Origin: Verrucomicrobiota bacterium | GTDB lineage: Bacteria; Verrucomicrobiota; Verrucomicrobiia; Opitutales; Opitutaceae | Direction of reading: 5' to 3' | Assembly: GCA_016235555.1 (NCBI GenBank) | Contig: JACRKC010000085.1 | Coordinates: 20,187-84,186 of the forward strand | DNA: 64,000 nucleotides | Shown: positions 24,101 through 31,877 of the stretch, piece after piece | Layout: each line of letters opens with the position of its first letter | How positions within the stretch are numbered: position 1 is the stretch's first letter | Notes under the pieces: model-generated | Databases searched by the model: none | The model's input: only the letters and a program-made list of their open reading frames with translations | What the model was told of the DNA's origin: nothing | Made by a program: the position numbers and the translations under genes

Positions 24101-26270
24101 CGAGCCCGAACCGCGGCTGCGCGCGTTCTTCCGCGCTGTGATACCGTGGACGTTTGCCGACCCTTTCGTGACCTCATCGAGCTTGGTTCCACCTGAAATG
24201 TTTTACGGTCGTCACAAGGAGCTTGCTGCCCTGCAAGACTCAGTCGTGGGTTGTTGCTTTCTCTTCGGCGGTCGCCAACTCGGTAAAACTGCTTTGTTGC
24301 GTGAGGCCGAGCGCCGGTTTCATTGCCCTGCTGAAGGTCGCGTTGCCTCGTGGATCGATCTCCTTGGCCACGGTATCGGTCGGGAAAGTGAACCAGCCGA
24401 TGTTTGGCCATTACTACTTCACGAATTACGTCCGGATGTGCCTAGTTTGATGGAAGCAGCCCGTCCTGACGAGATTACTCGAGCGCTTCGCGCGTGGCTT
24501 AACGACGCGCCGCACCGGCGGATATTGTTACTGTTGGACGAAGCCGATCAGTTTCTTGAACGCGACGAGCTGAGCGACTTTGCGGAAACCCGCCGTTTAC
24601 GCGGTTTGATGGATGCAACAGAACGTCGTTTCAAGGTCGTCTTCGCTGGACTACACAACGTGTTGCGAACGGCGGAGCGCGCAAACCACCCATTCGCGCA
24701 ACTTGGTCAACCAGTCAATGTGGGCGCATTTTCCGAGAGCGGTGAATGGGCTGAGGCATTTGCACTGGCGGAGGAGCCGCTCCGCGCATTGGGTTTTCGA
24801 TTCGAGTCACGCGACCTTGTCACGCGCATCATCAGTCTCACCAATTTTTATCCGGGCCTAATCCAGCAGTTTTGCGCACTGCTAACGCGACAAGTGCTTG
24901 CCCGCAGCGCAGGGGGACCGCCTTACTTCGTCACAGCGGACGATATTGAAGGTGTATGGCGTGATCGCGAATTGCGGAAGTTTATAGCCGACCGGTTCGG
25001 ATACACCCTCCAACTCGATCCGCGTTACCGTATGCTTGCTTACTCCCTAGCGCACGAGTTTCACGAGTCTGGTGGTCAAGCAGCGGGCGGCACATTGACT
25101 GAACTTCGACGATTGGCTAACTCTCGGAATGAATACCGCTTCGCGCCATTGCGCGAGCGGCAATTCGAGACACTATTAGAGGAAATGTGCGGCCTGGGTG
25201 TGTTGCGCCGACGCGCCGACCGCTACGAATTGCGCAACGCCAACCTATTGCTCCTTCTCGGCGACCGTCAGCAAATACGGGAGGTGTTGGAAGCAGATGT
25301 GCCTGACACGCCCGCCTACGCGCCAGACACTTTCCATGCGCGTTGGAAAAACGATCCTGCACGACGGCGCCCGTTGGCAAAATCGGACGAGGCCCGGCTG
25401 TTGAAACTGGCGCACTTCACAGCGTTCGTTGCCGGCTCCGACGCGCTTGGACTTTCCGGTGTCGCACCGAGCCTTCAGATCGTATTCCCTCCCGGTCGAG
25501 TCCGAAAAATTGAGCCGAGTGGCAGCGCGAGATGGGATGATTTCCGACGCAACCTTGATTCAATACGCGACGAAACTTCCAGTGGAATAGCTGTTGCGAC
25601 TATTGGACCAGCCGTGCAATGGGACGTTTTCTGGGTGAACTACGCAGTGGAGTTTTGCGAAAAGCTGCGCTCTGAGCAGCGTTTTGTGCGTGTAATATTC
25701 ATTGCTCCAGCTGGCCGTCTTTGGAACGAATCCGATGCACGAGGTTGGCTTGATCTGCCGGCTTTGCGCGAACGACTGTTTCTTCAAAAGTGGAGTCCGG
25801 GCTTCATTGCCTCGTGGCTAGATGGAATTGGCCTAAGCCCGCGTAGCGAAGTAATCGATGCTGTGCGACGTGTAACCGGCGGCTGGCCGTTGTTACTTGC
25901 CCAATTCGCGGACAAGTTGCGTGAGCTGAACAATCCGGCTGCCTGGCAAGGCGTGCTGGCCGAACTTGAAACCGAACAGGGGCAAGGAGACCCGCGCCGT
26001 GCCACTCTGCTTCAGAAAATTGTCGGCACCGGAGTGCACGCTGATTCGGCTGTTTCAATACTGCGTCAGCTCCACGCGTTAGACACGCGACAGGATGCGG
26101 CAATTAACGACGAAGCTGACGACGTTGCACTATACGCTGATATTATCGGCGTTGCCCCAGGGCAGATGGCGTGGACACTCAAGATTGCTGATTTGCTTGG
26201 ACTCATGGACCGTGTAGCCGTGGGCGAACTGCGGTGGGATCCGCTGGTTTCCCGCATATTGCCGTTGTGA
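21150..26270 (+). CDS. 1706-aa STAND-like ATPase; candidate uncharacterised defence or signalling protein
   Basis: Start taken at ATG 21150 (MLPNPASPALRIAYLQL), downstream of the terminator at 20876; ATG 20943 is less likely. Residues about 1-145 form a helical N-terminal domain. About 150-215 is a Pro/Ala-rich linker, and 220-900 is long alpha-helical sequence. About 900-1020 is an alpha/beta domain with VVLLRGEQ and WRSILLLDEALVAHL. The ATPase begins with VPPEMFYGRHKEL, then Walker A GGRQLGKTALL near 1040 and Walker B ILLLLDEADQFL near 1126. A winged-helix-like part follows, and the C-terminal 290 residues include a second NTPase-like or sensor fold (GGWPLLLAQFADKL). I cannot name the family. 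It is coupled by GTGA overlap to a partner gene, and both are AT-richer than the element backbone. Confidence 0.75.
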   Translation: MLPNPASPALRIAYLQLADDAKRAVAGALLSVDSLCFHRLVHEAQLAKSGLTDEQISTRTRGSGEQLDDALLGTRGQGAMILTLACAHFLAVAHREWLREFASVLRVRADSSRQAEAIAALAPRHRGDREWLLLPALFVTDPAFCSNLVAPFAPPPRASAPPIVRAAPPVRSPPDRALAPPKTTVPPPTAPMPQPNMPQDQPILVPAPPEAQATVSTPQSTRSLGSALPASRFTDEEKDHRRIIARLLLSDRAALAAKYAESCASSLAVPPAPLLYILKLQCALRCADGPISDAIQTQLKEVLTTNSTDDSSHRLLWWSAILLPALISPSSQADGHLHAIEPPNGLTALRLLTDAARSLTQRVRSLSPSVLRGGQARVEYETRVRAVAADAADFVRTAPLRNFSFQPATALWQDFVKRREHHELALFLQREPSPAAVSQVRQIYEALAYETSFRRLVRKRDAERLGSGRPRPLIEGTALGQFVEATKPLLKIADEWFVLASKELKAPDYVTQRVDEFRRATTKGLPNVLAEIRGFGNSHREDSLAQAAAHVALETVGRLQKLLDRDQLWPEDEPEPTRFIAAEFAGVSALPLGDDGFPACTSDVLRSKLTAAVEKSENSVDAFRERLGRGDLLGAALLREHITATDPNAAGPLAEEFSQQSERLRAGVRDVLARTHRALGSARALGIFGDAEAAPHELSLVEQEQKLESTERLDLAHASALAVQQDINARRNTAAQVELIQLATQPIDPESRTRLTKLANEGDLLTFREYRTLLEMGQPLPTAEGTQLMRDFDRDRVAALDSSLAQPPGVQNLLMALRDGGRFGGIDFASKDTVTRKRIAAWLTDAWLRLKYSIQDTHSTEPALNALLAGLGFVVKEINIRPIGVERCIANVEVEPYASRDVCPVPRFGSSGKAQLRVVLLRGEQSADALLQAAGETAHDPRVVIVCCLGRVPPVQRAGLARLCRERWRSILLLDEALVAHLSGEPEPRLRAFFRAVIPWTFADPFVTSSSLVPPEMFYGRHKELAALQDSVVGCCFLFGGRQLGKTALLREAERRFHCPAEGRVASWIDLLGHGIGRESEPADVWPLLLHELRPDVPSLMEAARPDEITRALRAWLNDAPHRRILLLLDEADQFLERDELSDFAETRRLRGLMDATERRFKVVFAGLHNVLRTAERANHPFAQLGQPVNVGAFSESGEWAEAFALAEEPLRALGFRFESRDLVTRIISLTNFYPGLIQQFCALLTRQVLARSAGGPPYFVTADDIEGVWRDRELRKFIADRFGYTLQLDPRYRMLAYSLAHEFHESGGQAAGGTLTELRRLANSRNEYRFAPLRERQFETLLEEMCGLGVLRRRADRYELRNANLLLLLGDRQQIREVLEADVPDTPAYAPDTFHARWKNDPARRRPLAKSDEARLLKLAHFTAFVAGSDALGLSGVAPSLQIVFPPGRVRKIEPSGSARWDDFRRNLDSIRDETSSGIAVATIGPAVQWDVFWVNYAVEFCEKLRSEQRFVRVIFIAPAGRLWNESDARGWLDLPALRERLFLQKWSPGFIASWLDGIGLSPRSEVIDAVRRVTGGWPLLLAQFADKLRELNNPAAWQGVLAELETEQGQGDPRRATLLQKIVGTGVHADSAVSILRQLHALDTRQDAAINDEADDVALYADIIGVAPGQMAWTLKIADLLGLMDRVAVGELRWDPLVSRILPL

Positions 26271-27343
26271 GTGATCCGCTGATTTGGAGCGCACCAGGCC
26301 CTCAGGCTTTTGTGCGGCGCATCGCCGCTGAAGCTTCAAGCGGGAATAGCGTGATTGTATCCACTGCCGGAGCAACACCGAGTGATCTTGCTGAACGCGT
26401 GGAGGCAGCGCTTATGAACAGCCGTCATGCACAATGGCCCAACGCCGAAGCCGAGCCTGCAACTGCGCTGCGGGCTTGCCATAGTGGCCAGCCTCATGAG
26501 ACGGATTTGCTGAAGTATCTTATGTGCGCTTGCGAATGGGGCGCGACATTCTACTTGGTGCGGTCAAGCGAAGAAGCCACAACGAAACGCTGGCTGGATT
26601 TTCTAGTAGCGCTTGAGCCGGGCTTGCGTCGCCAGGATGCTGCAACTCGGCCGGTGTTCGTGCTATTCGCCCTTAGTGAAAACAAGCCGTCCCAGATGGT
26701 GCAGACCGTGGCCTTAAAGGCCATGGCGTGGGCGGACGCGCTCAATGAAGTCGATTTTCTTGCAATGGCCTGGCCGCTCGCGTCTCAAAAGCAAGACCGG
26801 CACGCATTGCTACGCCGTTTGCGTGCGCATACTCTAGCGCGCGTCGCTCTTTGGGACGGCGCGCTCATGCTCAAGCTTGCATTGCAAGCCGATCATGTGT
26901 TGCTGGCTCCACAAGCTTTGCTTAGCCGCCATGCAGCAGAACTCGGTTGGACTACAGCCACACTCGAATCGTTATTATTGGGGAGCACCGCAGAAATAGA
27001 GGGTATGGTTGTGCCACACTCTGCATTGCTCGTGCTACGCGGCCAGAATGAGCAGTTGCGTGGGCGGTTATGGCAGGCTCAGGCTGCGGTGCTCCTTTCG
27101 TGGCTGGAGGAACAACGGTTAGAGCTGATAGAGCGCGCCAAGGGGTTTCTTGGAGGCGTGCATCGCTTAGATGAATTTGAAATCGGAGAAATTGAGAATG
27201 CACTCAGGCAATTGCATATAAGACCCACTGGTCTAGTCGAGCGTGCCTACAGGTTACGAAATGCTCGCAACACAATCGCCCATCTTGGTTTGATTGAGTT
27301 CGGAGAGCTGCGTGCGCTACTGGAATGGTTGGCTCGACACTGA
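26267..27343 (+). CDS. 358-aa partner of the giant ATPase
   Basis: Start at GTG 26267, overlapping the ATPase stop by 4 nt (GTGA), so translation is coupled. It begins VSDPLIWSAPGPQAFVRR. A Rossmann-like strand-loop (GNSVIVSTAGATPSDLAERV), an alpha/beta core with TFYLVRSSEE and RPVFVLFALSEN, and a helical C-terminal half follow. No family was recognised and no nuclease or membrane motif is evident. Close coupling and shared base composition suggest it works as a complex with the ATPase, perhaps as adaptor, sensor or effector. This is inference. Confidence 0.65.
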   Translation: MSDPLIWSAPGPQAFVRRIAAEASSGNSVIVSTAGATPSDLAERVEAALMNSRHAQWPNAEAEPATALRACHSGQPHETDLLKYLMCACEWGATFYLVRSSEEATTKRWLDFLVALEPGLRRQDAATRPVFVLFALSENKPSQMVQTVALKAMAWADALNEVDFLAMAWPLASQKQDRHALLRRLRAHTLARVALWDGALMLKLALQADHVLLAPQALLSRHAAELGWTTATLESLLLGSTAEIEGMVVPHSALLVLRGQNEQLRGRLWQAQAAVLLSWLEEQRLELIERAKGFLGGVHRLDEFEIGEIENALRQLHIRPTGLVERAYRLRNARNTIAHLGLIEFGELRALLEWLARH

Positions 27344-27649
27344 AGACGTTGGCCAGCACTTGACGTGTGCGTGCTGATTTTAGAATGCACGCTTGTTCTT
27401 TGTCTATCACTCTCTGTCACCGGCGGGGTCAAATGCAGCCAGTTGTGGCGGGGTTAAATGCAACCACCCCGAGTGGGCGCTGTGGTCATGAGAGTTTGGT
27501 GACGGAGGACAAGGTAAAAGGGGTGAGATTGATGGCGGAGCGAGGATGACCGGTGCCGGGCAGCGCCCGGCACGCGCGCGCCACGCGCGAGGTCACCCGC
27601 AGCGGGAGGGGCTCGCTCTCCTTGAGGAGAGCGCGGGGTGAGAGGTGCT

Positions 27650-28396
27650 TCATTTGGATTTGGCCTTGGTGATCGCGGCGTCCTTGAGCCGGTAGCTCTC
27701 ACCGGTGATGGCGATGACGGCGGCGTGATGGAGGAAGCGGTCGAGGACGGCGCCAGCGGTAGGCACATCCTGGAGCAGCTTGCCCCAGTCCTCGAGCGGC
27801 CGGTTGCTGGTCATGATGGTGGAGCGCGTCTCGTAGCGGCGCATGATGACCTCGAGCAGATACTCGCCGGCGTGCTTCGGGAGCGCGCGCAGGCCCATGT
27901 CGTCGATGATGAGCAGGTCGGGCTTGATATAGTGTTTGAGAATCTGGTCGCGCTGCTGGAGCGCATCGTCGGCGAGGAAGTCGCGCACCAGATCGAAGAT
28001 CGAGCGGTAGCACACGACGAAGCCCTGCTTGATCGCTTCGTAGCCGATGGCCTGCGCGAGATGGGTTTTGCCGACGCCGGGTGGACCGATGAACAGCACG
28101 TCGGTCTTGGCGCGGATGAAGTGACCGGCCGCCAGTTCGTAGATTTGCTTCTTGGGAATCGTGGGGTTGAAGCGCCACTCAAACTCGTCGAGCGGCTTCA
28201 AGGCGCGGAAGTCCGCCACTTTCACCCGGCGCTGGATCTGGCGCTGCTGACGGACGTTGATCTCGTCCTGCAGGACGAGGGTCAAAAACTCCTCGTGGGT
28301 GAGGCGATTGGCGGTGGCCTCCTGGAGCCGGACCGAGAGCGTGTCGCGCAGGCCGGACAATCTCAGTTCGTGGATGAGGGTGTGAAGTTGGTTCAT
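27650..28396 (-). CDS. istB: IS21 helper ATPase IstB
   Basis: A 248-aa DnaA/DnaC-like AAA+ ATPase. Walker A GPPGVGKTHLAQAI is near residue 105 and Walker B LLIIDDMGLRAL near 165. IstB selects the target DNA and activates the IstA transposase. Its start overlaps the istA stop by 4 nt (ATGA), the normal IS21 arrangement. Full length for the family. Confidence 0.93.
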   Translation of the reverse strand: MNQLHTLIHELRLSGLRDTLSVRLQEATANRLTHEEFLTLVLQDEINVRQQRQIQRRVKVADFRALKPLDEFEWRFNPTIPKKQIYELAAGHFIRAKTDVLFIGPPGVGKTHLAQAIGYEAIKQGFVVCYRSIFDLVRDFLADDALQQRDQILKHYIKPDLLIIDDMGLRALPKHAGEYLLEVIMRRYETRSTIMTSNRPLEDWGKLLQDVPTAGAVLDRFLHHAAVIAITGESYRLKDAAITKAKSK

Positions 28397-29892
28397 GGTT
28401 CAAGCTGGTAGTGGCGCAGGTCGCGGATGAGCGGATGCGCCTGCAAAAAGTCGATCTGCACGACCTGCTCGCCGTCCTGCAGGAGTTGGCGGACTTGGCG
28501 CAGGCGCCAGCGTCCCAGATGCACGGCGCGACCACACGCGTGCTCGAGTTCGCCAATCGGATGTTCGCGCGCGAGCGCGAGCAATCCCTGCAGGACGCGC
28601 AGGCCGATGGGTCCGCGCTGCGCCAGCATGCCCTCGGCCCAAGCGCCGCAGTGCGCCCCGAGCAATCGGCAGCGTTCGAGCAGGTAGGCGGCCCCGCGTT
28701 CGACGATGGCGCGCTTGCGACTGTGGATGTGTGCGTCGGCCGTGGCGAAGTGACCCGGTTCCGCGCGCGCATGCACGGCGATGGGTTCGAGCCGCAGGTT
28801 GTAGAGACGCACCACGCGCGCTTCCGCACGCACCCACACCTCGCGACCGACATACTCCGGTGGCGCGGAGTAGTAAGCCTGACGAAACGCGACATGGCCG
28901 TCGCGGTGCACGATGCGCTTGGCCTCCTCGAAGCACGGAAACAAACTCGCGGGCAACGGGCGCAAGGCCGCGCGCTCGGCCTGCAAAAAATACGCGCCGA
29001 CCTGCTGGCGGATGGTGCCGTGCAGCCGCGTGTCCGCGACGGTGCGCTCCCACTCGAGCAGAAACGTGTTCTGTTCGGCGAGACTGGCGAAGCGACGGCC
29101 CCGCAGCGCATTGCCTTGGACGTATTTGATCCCGGCCTCGATCTTGCCCTTGTGCCGCGGCATCGCCGGTCGGGTCGGCAACAGCGCCGTGCCGTAGTGC
29201 GCGCAGAAGTCGCGCAGTTTGGGATTGAACTCCGGATCGAACCAGTCCGCCTGCAGCACCGCGGCCTTGAGGTTGTCCGGCACCAGCGTCGAGGGCACGC
29301 CGCCGAATGCCCGGAAGGTGTTCTCCAGGCAGCGCAGCACCGTCTCGGTGTCCTGGCGCCAGACCACCTCGCTGTAGGCTTTGCGCGAGTGGCTGAGCAC
29401 GGCGCGAAACAGATGCGGCCGGCGGCGTTTGCCGTCGGCCATGATGATCGCGCCGGTGCCGAAGTCGAACTGCAGCTCGGCGCCGGGGGCGCACTCGATG
29501 CGGCGGAACGGCAGCTCGACCGTGGCGACCAGTCGGCGCACGAACTGTTTGACCGAAGTATAGCCGCCACGGAAGCCGTGCTCGCGGCACAAATCCTGAT
29601 GGATGCGCATCGCCGACAGCCCGGCCTCGACGGCGGCGGTAATCTCCGCGGCGAACGGCGCACATAAACTGGCTGGACCGGGCCGTGCGCCGTGGGCGGG
29701 GTTCGTGGCTGCATTTGCCCTCACCACCTCGTCGGCGCCGTGGGCGGGGTTGGTGGCTGCATTTGCCGCCGTCAGGTGGCGCGTCACCGTCGCGCGGTCG
29801 AGTTGCAGCTCCCGCGCGATCCGGCGCTTCGACCAGCCACGCTCTGCAAGGGCGATTATCGATTGTTGGAGGCTCACTTTGATGCGGTTCAT
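28393..29892 (-). CDS. istA: IS21 transposase IstA
   Basis: A 499-aa DDE transposase. The N-terminal HTH is ALAERGWSKRRIARELQLDRATVTRHL. DDE residues are in ELQFDFGTGA (D), LVPDNLKAAVL (D) and HKGKIEAGIKY (E). Near residues 42-75 the protein contains an in-frame tandem duplication (AATNPAHGAxx twice). Its DNA copies the terminal binding repeat, GTGGCTGCATTTG, seen on the plus strand at 29705 and 29753. Family length is otherwise normal. Confidence 0.93.
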   Translation of the reverse strand: MNRIKVSLQQSIIALAERGWSKRRIARELQLDRATVTRHLTAANAATNPAHGADEVVRANAATNPAHGARPGPASLCAPFAAEITAAVEAGLSAMRIHQDLCREHGFRGGYTSVKQFVRRLVATVELPFRRIECAPGAELQFDFGTGAIIMADGKRRRPHLFRAVLSHSRKAYSEVVWRQDTETVLRCLENTFRAFGGVPSTLVPDNLKAAVLQADWFDPEFNPKLRDFCAHYGTALLPTRPAMPRHKGKIEAGIKYVQGNALRGRRFASLAEQNTFLLEWERTVADTRLHGTIRQQVGAYFLQAERAALRPLPASLFPCFEEAKRIVHRDGHVAFRQAYYSAPPEYVGREVWVRAEARVVRLYNLRLEPIAVHARAEPGHFATADAHIHSRKRAIVERGAAYLLERCRLLGAHCGAWAEGMLAQRGPIGLRVLQGLLALAREHPIGELEHACGRAVHLGRWRLRQVRQLLQDGEQVVQIDFLQAHPLIRDLRHYQLEP

Positions 29893-30129
29893 TACGCCTC
29901 CGGCGAATCGATCTTCGCCCTCGGCGTAAACTACCCGCTCAAGGTGGCTGCATTTGACCCCGCCCTAGCTGGCTGCATTAGCCCCGCCCGTGACACTCTC
30001 CAAGCGGCGACAAATTCTGGATCATCACGGAGTGGGATAGATCGGCGACAACCGTCCTGCTTCCGTGCGCCTATTGATTTACACAGCCCTTCTCTTGCCG
30101 GGAAGGTCTTTCTTGTATTTATTCTACCT

Positions 30130-30924
30130 TTATTTAGCACCAACTCTATTCTCCTGGCGCAGGTATTCTCCATGAATGACTGAGCGCACGCACAAACATA
30201 TTGCTAGAACCACTATCACTGGCGTAAGCGTAATCCAAGGTGCGTTCCCAAAGAAGCGAAGCCCATCGCTCAAAATAATGCCAAGCGTCGGATGCGGAGG
30301 CGACGGCCCGAAGCCGAAGAGCGCCAAGGCCATATCAAGCGCAAGCAGTTCGGCAATAATTGTGGCGCTCGCTGTAACGACCGGCTTTGCGCATACCGGG
30401 ATCAAGACATGCCGAATAACCTTCCCGAAGGAGAATCCCATTGCGAACGAGGCGCGAGTATAAAGAGCGTGCAAGGCGTCTCGTGCTACCGCACGCGCCA
30501 TACGTGCCGGTGGAGCCCAGGCCCAAAGCACAATCACGCCAAAGATGACGCCGGTTCCACGGCCAAGAACTGCGCCTAGCCCTACAAGCACCAACAAGAA
30601 CGGCGTGGCATAGGTCACCTTAATGGCCCAATCAAAGATTCGTCCTATCGGGCGATTGGCGAGCACTGCCGCACTTACGCCAACTATCAAGCCTATCGCG
30701 GTCGCTATCGCCCAAGCCGGAAGAACAAGCGTAGTTGCTTCGGCTGTGGCGCGCAATACGCGAGAGAAAACGTCTCGGCCAAGATGGTCGGTTCCAGCAA
30801 AATAGATCAGCGAAGGAGCGGATAGCCGGACATCAAGGTTTGGCGCGTCGCTTTTTTCCAACCACCATCCCGCGGTGCAGAGTGCGACTGCCGTGAGCAC
30901 AAGCATTGTTTTCAAAAACCTCAT
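30130..30924 (-). CDS. Peptide-type ABC importer permease (DppC/OppC-like)
   Basis: A 264-aa inner-membrane permease with an N-terminal helix, then HLGRDVFSRVLRATAEAT, the DppC signature region, and about five more helices. The EAA-like loop ARDALHALYTRASFAMG contacts the ATPase. It overlaps the upstream permease gene by 4 nt (ATGA) and is the last gene of a six-gene minus-strand operon. The substrate is probably a peptide, nickel chelate or opine-like molecule. Confidence 0.85.
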   Translation of the reverse strand: MRFLKTMLVLTAVALCTAGWWLEKSDAPNLDVRLSAPSLIYFAGTDHLGRDVFSRVLRATAEATTLVLPAWAIATAIGLIVGVSAAVLANRPIGRIFDWAIKVTYATPFLLVLVGLGAVLGRGTGVIFGVIVLWAWAPPARMARAVARDALHALYTRASFAMGFSFGKVIRHVLIPVCAKPVVTASATIIAELLALDMALALFGFGPSPPHPTLGIILSDGLRFFGNAPWITLTPVIVVLAICLCVRSVIHGEYLRQENRVGAK

Positions 30925-31850
30925 GCTGCCGTCCCATCTTTGAAATGCGCTGCAACGCGAGGGAGCAGTAGTCGCTCGAAAAGCGCATCCATTGCGAGAA
31001 AGCTGACCACGAGCACCACAGCGGCCGCTTGGACCACAGGCAGATCGTTATTCACGACCGCCCGCGCCAAGAGACTCCCGATTCCAGGCAGCGAGAACAC
31101 GACCTCAAATACCGCAGAGGATACGAAGATTGTGGCGGCGATGTTGGAGAAATGCCCCATCCAGCTTGTCAGGATAACCGGGCGCAAGGCCCGCCAAAAC
31201 ACCATCAATTCCCCTAACCCCATCGCTCTCGCGGCGACAACGAACGGAGCGGCTCGTGCGCGCTTCGATTCAACCAGGCCAATTTCAGTGAGCGAACAGG
31301 TGGGATAGATCGCCAGCGCCGTGATGATCCCCGCGACAGCACTTGTGCCTCCGTCTACAAAACTTCCGGCTGAGATGTAGATACCGAGGCCGACGATGAT
31401 GGCGAGAAGCAAGCTTGGGATGCTGGTCAATACGCGTGTGCCTACTAGCAACAGTGTCTCGAAAGTGCTCCTTCCTATTTGAGCCACGCCGGTCAGAAGT
31501 AAGCTCGCCAAAATACTCGCTGCCAAGGCGAAAGCAGCGTTGCGTGCGGTTACGAAAAAACTATTCGCGACTAGGGATGCCGCGTCCTGCCGCGAGTTGA
31601 TGGATTTTCCAAAATCCAGCCGAACCGCCCTTGAAAGATAATCCAGATAGCGTGCAATCATCGGCCGGTCATAGCCCAGCTCGTGTCGCAGCTCGGTGAT
31701 TGCCTGCACACTTGCATTTACACCCAGAGCGTTTCTGACCGGATCAGAAGGCAAAACCGAGAAGACGAGAAAGACAATTGTCAGTGCGACCAAAACGACA
31801 GTGGCGGCCGTCGCGATAGAACGAAATCCGAGGTATCGTTGAAAGTTCAT
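30921..31850 (-). CDS. Peptide-type ABC importer permease (DppB/OppB-like)
   Basis: A 309-aa permease. ATG 31850 (MNFQRYLGFRSIA) is preferred to the TTG at 31874 because a GTGAGG ribosome site precedes it. It has six predicted helices. The N-terminal TIVFLVFSVLPSDPVRNALG and the EAA loop VAARAMGLGELMVFWRALRP are family typical. It pairs with the DppC-like permease encoded next. Confidence 0.85.
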   Translation of the reverse strand: MNFQRYLGFRSIATAATVVLVALTIVFLVFSVLPSDPVRNALGVNASVQAITELRHELGYDRPMIARYLDYLSRAVRLDFGKSINSRQDAASLVANSFFVTARNAAFALAASILASLLLTGVAQIGRSTFETLLLVGTRVLTSIPSLLLAIIVGLGIYISAGSFVDGGTSAVAGIITALAIYPTCSLTEIGLVESKRARAAPFVVAARAMGLGELMVFWRALRPVILTSWMGHFSNIAATIFVSSAVFEVVFSLPGIGSLLARAVVNNDLPVVQAAAVVLVVSFLAMDALFERLLLPRVAAHFKDGTAA

Positions 31851-31877
31851 CGCACGAGCCTCACGGCACGCCAAATC

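Larger units (their letters stand above)
27415..29995 (-). mobile_element. IS21-family insertion sequence
   Basis: 2581 bp, with ends TGTCACCGGCGGGG (left) and CCCCGCCCGTGACA (right) in inverted orientation. It is flanked by the direct repeat CTCTC (27410-27414 and 29996-30000), the 5-bp duplication usual for IS21. Each end carries two internal copies of a repeat with AAATGCAGCCA or close variants, the transposase-binding multi-repeat layout of this family. It encodes IstA and IstB, both apparently intact, so it may be active. Confidence 0.92.
27383..30077 (+). pseudogene. Truncated second copy of the plasmid-associated gene, interrupted by IS21
   Basis: Removing the IS and one target duplication joins 27383-27414 to 30001-30077. 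The joined frame encodes ARLFFVYHSPSG, then DKFWIITEWDRSATTVLLP and a stop, clearly related to the last 40 residues of the gene at 20587. The 5' half is absent, and homology begins at about 27383. DNA identity to the intact copy is moderate, so it is an old or foreign copy rather than a recent duplication. Confidence 0.8.

Noticed and set aside
28411..29667. Long plus-strand frame inside the IS
   Set aside because: Antisense of istA, whose DDE residues and HTH are clear on the minus strand.
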